A program made the translations under genes and the position numbers. 7,819 nucleotides of DNA. Source: Firmicutes bacterium UBA5388 (GTDB lineage: Bacteria > Bacillota > UBA4882 > UBA10575). The notes beneath the pieces were generated by a model. It was not told the DNA's origin. It worked only from the letters and a program-made list of their open reading frames with translations, and made no database searches. Position 1 is the first letter of the stretch, and each line of letters begins with the position of its first letter. Shown here one piece after another: positions 4,741 to 7,819 of this stretch. The stretch is from the NCBI GenBank assembly GCA_002409975.1, contig DHOO01000062.1, positions 1-7,819 on the forward strand, written 5' to 3'.

Positions 4741-7089
4741 ATGAAAAAACTAACGGAAGAAGATATTAAATATCGGTTTATCACACCCGCTATTGAACAA
4801 GCTGGATGGAAAAAAGAACAAATTCTGCTGGAATACTTCTTTACGGATGGTCAGGTTTTGGTTCGTGGTAATACTGTAAAGCGGGGAAAACGAAAAAAGG
4901 CGGATTATTTGCTTACCCATAAAGATGGGCAGATCCCGCTTGCCATCGTTGAAGCAAAAGAAGCCGAGCATTCCGTTGGGGCTGGCATGCAGCAGGCGAT
5001 CGAATATGCAAGAATTCTCAATATTCCTTTTGCCTACTCTTCCAATGGAAGTGGTTTTATCGAACATGACTTTTTTACCGGCGCTGAAACTGAGCTGGAG
5101 TTGGCGAAGTTCCCGAGTGTAGATGAGCTTTGGCAGCGCTTTTTAAAGGGCAAGGATTTAAATGCCGCCCAAGAAAAAATCGTCACCGAACCGGATTACT
5201 TTGACGCTTTTTCCAACAAGAAACCCCGATACTATCAACGGATCGCGATTGATAAAACCCTGGAGGCTGTAGCTAAAGGACAAGACCGTGTGCTACTGGT
5301 CATGGCAACCGGTACAGGTAAGACATACACAGCATTCCAGATTATTTGGAAATTGCTCAAGACGGAAACCGTAAAGCGAGTGCTATATTTGGCTGACCGG
5401 AATATTCTTATCGATCAGACCATGCAGCAGGATTTCAAGCCCTTTGAGAAAATAATGACGAAGATTCAGGACAAAACACTAGACAGCTCCTATGAAATTT
5501 TTATGAGCCTATATCATCAATTGGCCGGTGATCATGACCACGAACCGTTTAGGCATTTCCAACCGGAATTTTTTGATTTGATCGTTGTGGATGAGTGTCA
5601 TCGGGGCAGCGCCAAGGAGGAGTCACAGTGGAGACGGATTCTGGAATACTTTGATTCGGCTATCCAGATCGGGATGACCGCCACGCCGAAAGAGACCAAA
5701 GAAGTCAGTAATATTACCTATTTTGGCGAACCGGTCTATACATATAGCTTAAAGCAGGGGATCGATGACGGATTCTTAGCTCCTTATAAGGTCATCCGCA
5801 TTGGTCTTGACAGAGACTTAGAAGGGTGGCGGCCTTATAAAGGACAAGTTGATATCTATGGCAATGAGATCGAGGACCGGGAATACAATACAACTGACTA
5901 TGACCGCAAGCTCATCATTGATGAAAGAACCCAAGCGGTAGCGAACCGCATTACCAAGTGGCTTAAAGCAAATGGGCGTTACAGCAAAACCATCGTTTTC
6001 TGTGTTGATATTGACCATGCCGAACGGATGCGGCAGGCTTTAATCAATGAAAACACAGATCTGGTCGCCGAAAACCCCAAATATATTATGCGTATAACCG
6101 GCGATAACCCAGAAGGCAAAGCTCAACTGGATTATTTTATTGACGTGCATGAGCAATATCCGGCAGTTGTAACCACCTCAAAACTACTGACAACAGGTGT
6201 TGACTGTAAAACCTGTAAACTGATTGTGCTTGATAGCAACATCAAGTCAATGACCGAATTCAAACAGGTTATTGGACGGGGAACCAGACTATATCCTGAT
6301 TTTGGCAAAGAGTATTTTACCATCATCGATTTCCGCGATGTATGTAGGTTGTTTGCTGATCCGGAATTCGATGGTGATCCCGTAGTGATAATCGATGGAG
6401 GTGATGGCGGCGAAGGATGGGATCCGACCGAACCTGATCCTCCGGACACTCCTGACGATCCGGATGAACCAGGATATCCAATTGATCCGCCGCCCTTTGA
6501 GCCACCTGGAGGAGTCGGAGATCCACCTGCCAAATATCGGGTTAGGGGCGTATCGGTCACAATACTTAATGAACGGGTTCAGTACTACGACAAAGACGGT
6601 AAGTTAATCACCGAGAGTATCAAAGATTACAGTAAACGCAACATTCTGGACGAATATGCTAGCTTGGATGAATTTCTGAAGGCTTGGAACAGTGCAGAGA
6701 AAAAGCAGGCGATTGTAGAAGAACTCCAGGAGCGGGGCGTACTCTTAGACGCCTTAAAAGAGGAGTCCAGCAAGGATTTGGACGACTTTGATCTGATTCT
6801 TCATGTGGCGTACGACAAGAAGCCGCTGACCAAAAGCGAGCGGGTAAACCATGTAAAAAAAGAAGGATATCTTTATAAGTATTCCGAGGTTTGCCAAGAA
6901 GTGTTGGCAGCGTTACTTGACAAGTATATGAACGAAGGTATCGGTGAGCTGGAGGATACCAGGGTTTTAGAGAACGCCCCCTTTGACCGGATTGGCAGTC
7001 CGAAAAAAATCGCCCAATTGTTTGGCGGAAAAGCAGGGTACATTCAAGCGATCGAGGACCTTAAACGCGCGATCTATGAAGCAGCATAA
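4741..7089 (+). CDS. hsdR: Type I restriction enzyme, R (endonuclease/translocase) subunit, EcoEI-like
   Basis: HsdR is the motor and nuclease of a type I restriction complex (R2M2S). It cuts unmethylated DNA far from the recognition site after ATP-driven translocation. This copy is complete at 782 residues, short for HsdR as a whole but close to EcoEI-type subunits. Residues 1-135 form a PD-(D/E)xK nuclease domain with D55 (ADYLL) and E71-x-K73 (IVEAKEAEHS), plus a QAIEYA helix. The SF2 motor follows: Walker A ATGTGKT (189-195), DECH box (284-287), motif III TATP (313-316), motif V TTSKLLTTGVDCK (478-490) and motif VI QVIGRGTRLYP (509-519). An unusual Asp/Pro/Gly-rich linker (about 552-595) leads to a C-terminal EcoEI_R_C-like domain (about 597-782). 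The next gene is hsdM, 23 bases downstream, so the two are co-transcribed. All nuclease and helicase residues I can identify are present, so it looks functional. Confidence 0.93.
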   Translation: MKKLTEEDIKYRFITPAIEQAGWKKEQILLEYFFTDGQVLVRGNTVKRGKRKKADYLLTHKDGQIPLAIVEAKEAEHSVGAGMQQAIEYARILNIPFAYSSNGSGFIEHDFFTGAETELELAKFPSVDELWQRFLKGKDLNAAQEKIVTEPDYFDAFSNKKPRYYQRIAIDKTLEAVAKGQDRVLLVMATGTGKTYTAFQIIWKLLKTETVKRVLYLADRNILIDQTMQQDFKPFEKIMTKIQDKTLDSSYEIFMSLYHQLAGDHDHEPFRHFQPEFFDLIVVDECHRGSAKEESQWRRILEYFDSAIQIGMTATPKETKEVSNITYFGEPVYTYSLKQGIDDGFLAPYKVIRIGLDRDLEGWRPYKGQVDIYGNEIEDREYNTTDYDRKLIIDERTQAVANRITKWLKANGRYSKTIVFCVDIDHAERMRQALINENTDLVAENPKYIMRITGDNPEGKAQLDYFIDVHEQYPAVVTTSKLLTTGVDCKTCKLIVLDSNIKSMTEFKQVIGRGTRLYPDFGKEYFTIIDFRDVCRLFADPEFDGDPVVIIDGGDGGEGWDPTEPDPPDTPDDPDEPGYPIDPPPFEPPGGVGDPPAKYRVRGVSVTILNERVQYYDKDGKLITESIKDYSKRNILDEYASLDEFLKAWNSAEKKQAIVEELQERGVLLDALKEESSKDLDDFDLILHVAYDKKPLTKSERVNHVKKEGYLYKYSEVCQEVLAALLDKYMNEGIGELEDTRVLENAPFDRIGSPKKIAQLFGGKAGYIQAIEDLKRAIYEAA

Positions 7090-7112
7090 CCAGACTAGAG
7101 GAGAGGTAACAG

Positions 7113-7819
7113 ATGAGTTTAGGAAGTTTTGTCAAAGCAATCCAAAACATCATGAGAGGGGACAGCGGCATCAATGGCGATGCCCAGCGAATTGAGCAGA
7201 TGACCTGGCTTTTGTTTCTAAAAGTCTATGATGCCAAGGAAGAAGACTGGGAATTTCATGATGATAACTTCAAATCGATCATTCCGGAAGAACTACGCTG
7301 GCGCAATTGGGCGGTTGACCACAAAGACGGCAAAGCGATGACTGGCCAGAGTCTGTTGGATTTTATAAATAACCGGCTTTTTCCGACGTTAAAAGATTTA
7401 AAAGTTACAGAACATACTCCGATCAAAAAAGCGATTGTGAAAGCGGTTTTTGCAGACTGCAACCAATATATGAAAGACGGTATTCTCCTCCGAAAAGTAA
7501 TCAATGAGATTGATGGGATCCAGTTTGATGAGTATGATGAGCGGCATGCCTTTGGTGAAATTTACGAAACTATTCTCAAGAGCCTGCAGAGCGCCGGTAA
7601 CGCGGGTGAGTTTTATACCCCACGAGCAGTTACCGATTTTATGGCCAAAATGCTCGCGCCCAAACTAGGTGAGCGAGTGGCCGATTTTGCCTGCGGCACC
7701 GGGGGATTCCTAACCTCTACTTTAAAGGTGCTAGAACCCCAGATCAAGACGGTGGAAGATCGGGAAGAGTATAATAAAAGTATCTACGGGATTGAAAAAA
7801 AGCCCCTCCCTTATCTGCT
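7113..7819 (+). CDS. hsdM: Type I restriction-modification DNA methyltransferase, M subunit (5' part, runs off the right edge)
   Basis: HsdM transfers a methyl group from S-adenosylmethionine to N6 of adenine in the host's recognition sites and, with HsdS, forms the core of the type I complex. The 235 codons seen begin MSLGSFVKAIQNIMRGD. They include the N-terminal helical HsdM domain (about 1-135), with QRIEQMTWLLFLKVYD at 25-40. Next comes the highly conserved AGNAGEFYTPRAVTDFM (161-177). The SAM-binding motif I, DFACGTGGFL, is at 191-200 (DPACGTGGFL in many relatives; Phe replaces Pro here). The frame breaks off at IEKKPLPYL, just before the part expected to hold the catalytic NPP(F/Y) motif. 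The start is ATG 7113, with AGAGGAGAGG (7097-7106) 6 bases upstream, and lies 23 bases after the hsdR stop. HsdS, which gives specificity, is expected beyond the window. Confidence 0.92.
   Translation, partial: MSLGSFVKAIQNIMRGDSGINGDAQRIEQMTWLLFLKVYDAKEEDWEFHDDNFKSIIPEELRWRNWAVDHKDGKAMTGQSLLDFINNRLFPTLKDLKVTEHTPIKKAIVKAVFADCNQYMKDGILLRKVINEIDGIQFDEYDERHAFGEIYETILKSLQSAGNAGEFYTPRAVTDFMAKMLAPKLGERVADFACGTGGFLTSTLKVLEPQIKTVEDREEYNKSIYGIEKKPLPYL

Noticed and set aside
6132..6560. 142-residue leftward frame rich in Gly, Ser and Pro
   Set aside because: It is the antisense of the hsdR motor end and Asp/Pro linker. Its odd composition is a mirror of that repeat-like segment, and it has no family features.
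1..7819. CRISPR array, tRNA or rRNA genes
   Set aside because: I saw no regularly spaced direct repeats, no cloverleaf with a GGTTCGA-type T-loop, and no rRNA-like sequence.

Overview
The window looks like a piece of a chromosomal defence island in a low-to-medium GC bacterium, most likely a member of the Bacillota. The grounds are AT-rich intergenic DNA, strong GGAGG-type ribosome binding sites before every convincing gene, and an IS256-family insertion sequence. I cannot name a genus from sequence alone.

Left edge (1-395): the outer end of an IS256-family element, with the first 28 codons of a leftward transposase and a recognisable terminal repeat. It abuts the surviving 3' end of an older rightward gene. 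That gene has lost its 5' part, and its remaining C-terminal helix-rich segment resembles domains at the ends of restriction/defence-associated proteins. An AT-rich leader (396-734) follows, with a plausible extended -10 promoter and a 9-bp inverted repeat.

Middle (735-4274): a two-gene operon. The first gene is an intact OLD-family ATPase/TOPRIM nuclease (600 aa). The second, 13 bp downstream, is a UvrD/Rep-like superfamily 1 helicase. This is the Gabija (GajA/GajB) or class 2 OLD-UvrD architecture. The helicase gene is broken by a -1 frameshift that I can place at about 3535-3543. Motifs I-IV are in the first frame and motifs V-VI are in another. As read, the system should lack a working helicase unless this is a sequencing error or a recoding event.

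A 466-bp stretch without a convincing gene (4275-4740) separates this operon from a second, unrelated defence system on the right (4741-7819). That system is a type I restriction-modification operon: a complete EcoEI-like HsdR (782 aa) followed 23 bp later by HsdM, which runs off the window. HsdS is expected further right. Base composition looks less AT-rich from the hsdR start onward, so the two systems probably had separate histories.

I did not find a wholly undescribed system. The points most worth a second look are the divergent OLD/UvrD pair with its precise frameshift and the IS-truncated gene remnant beside it.
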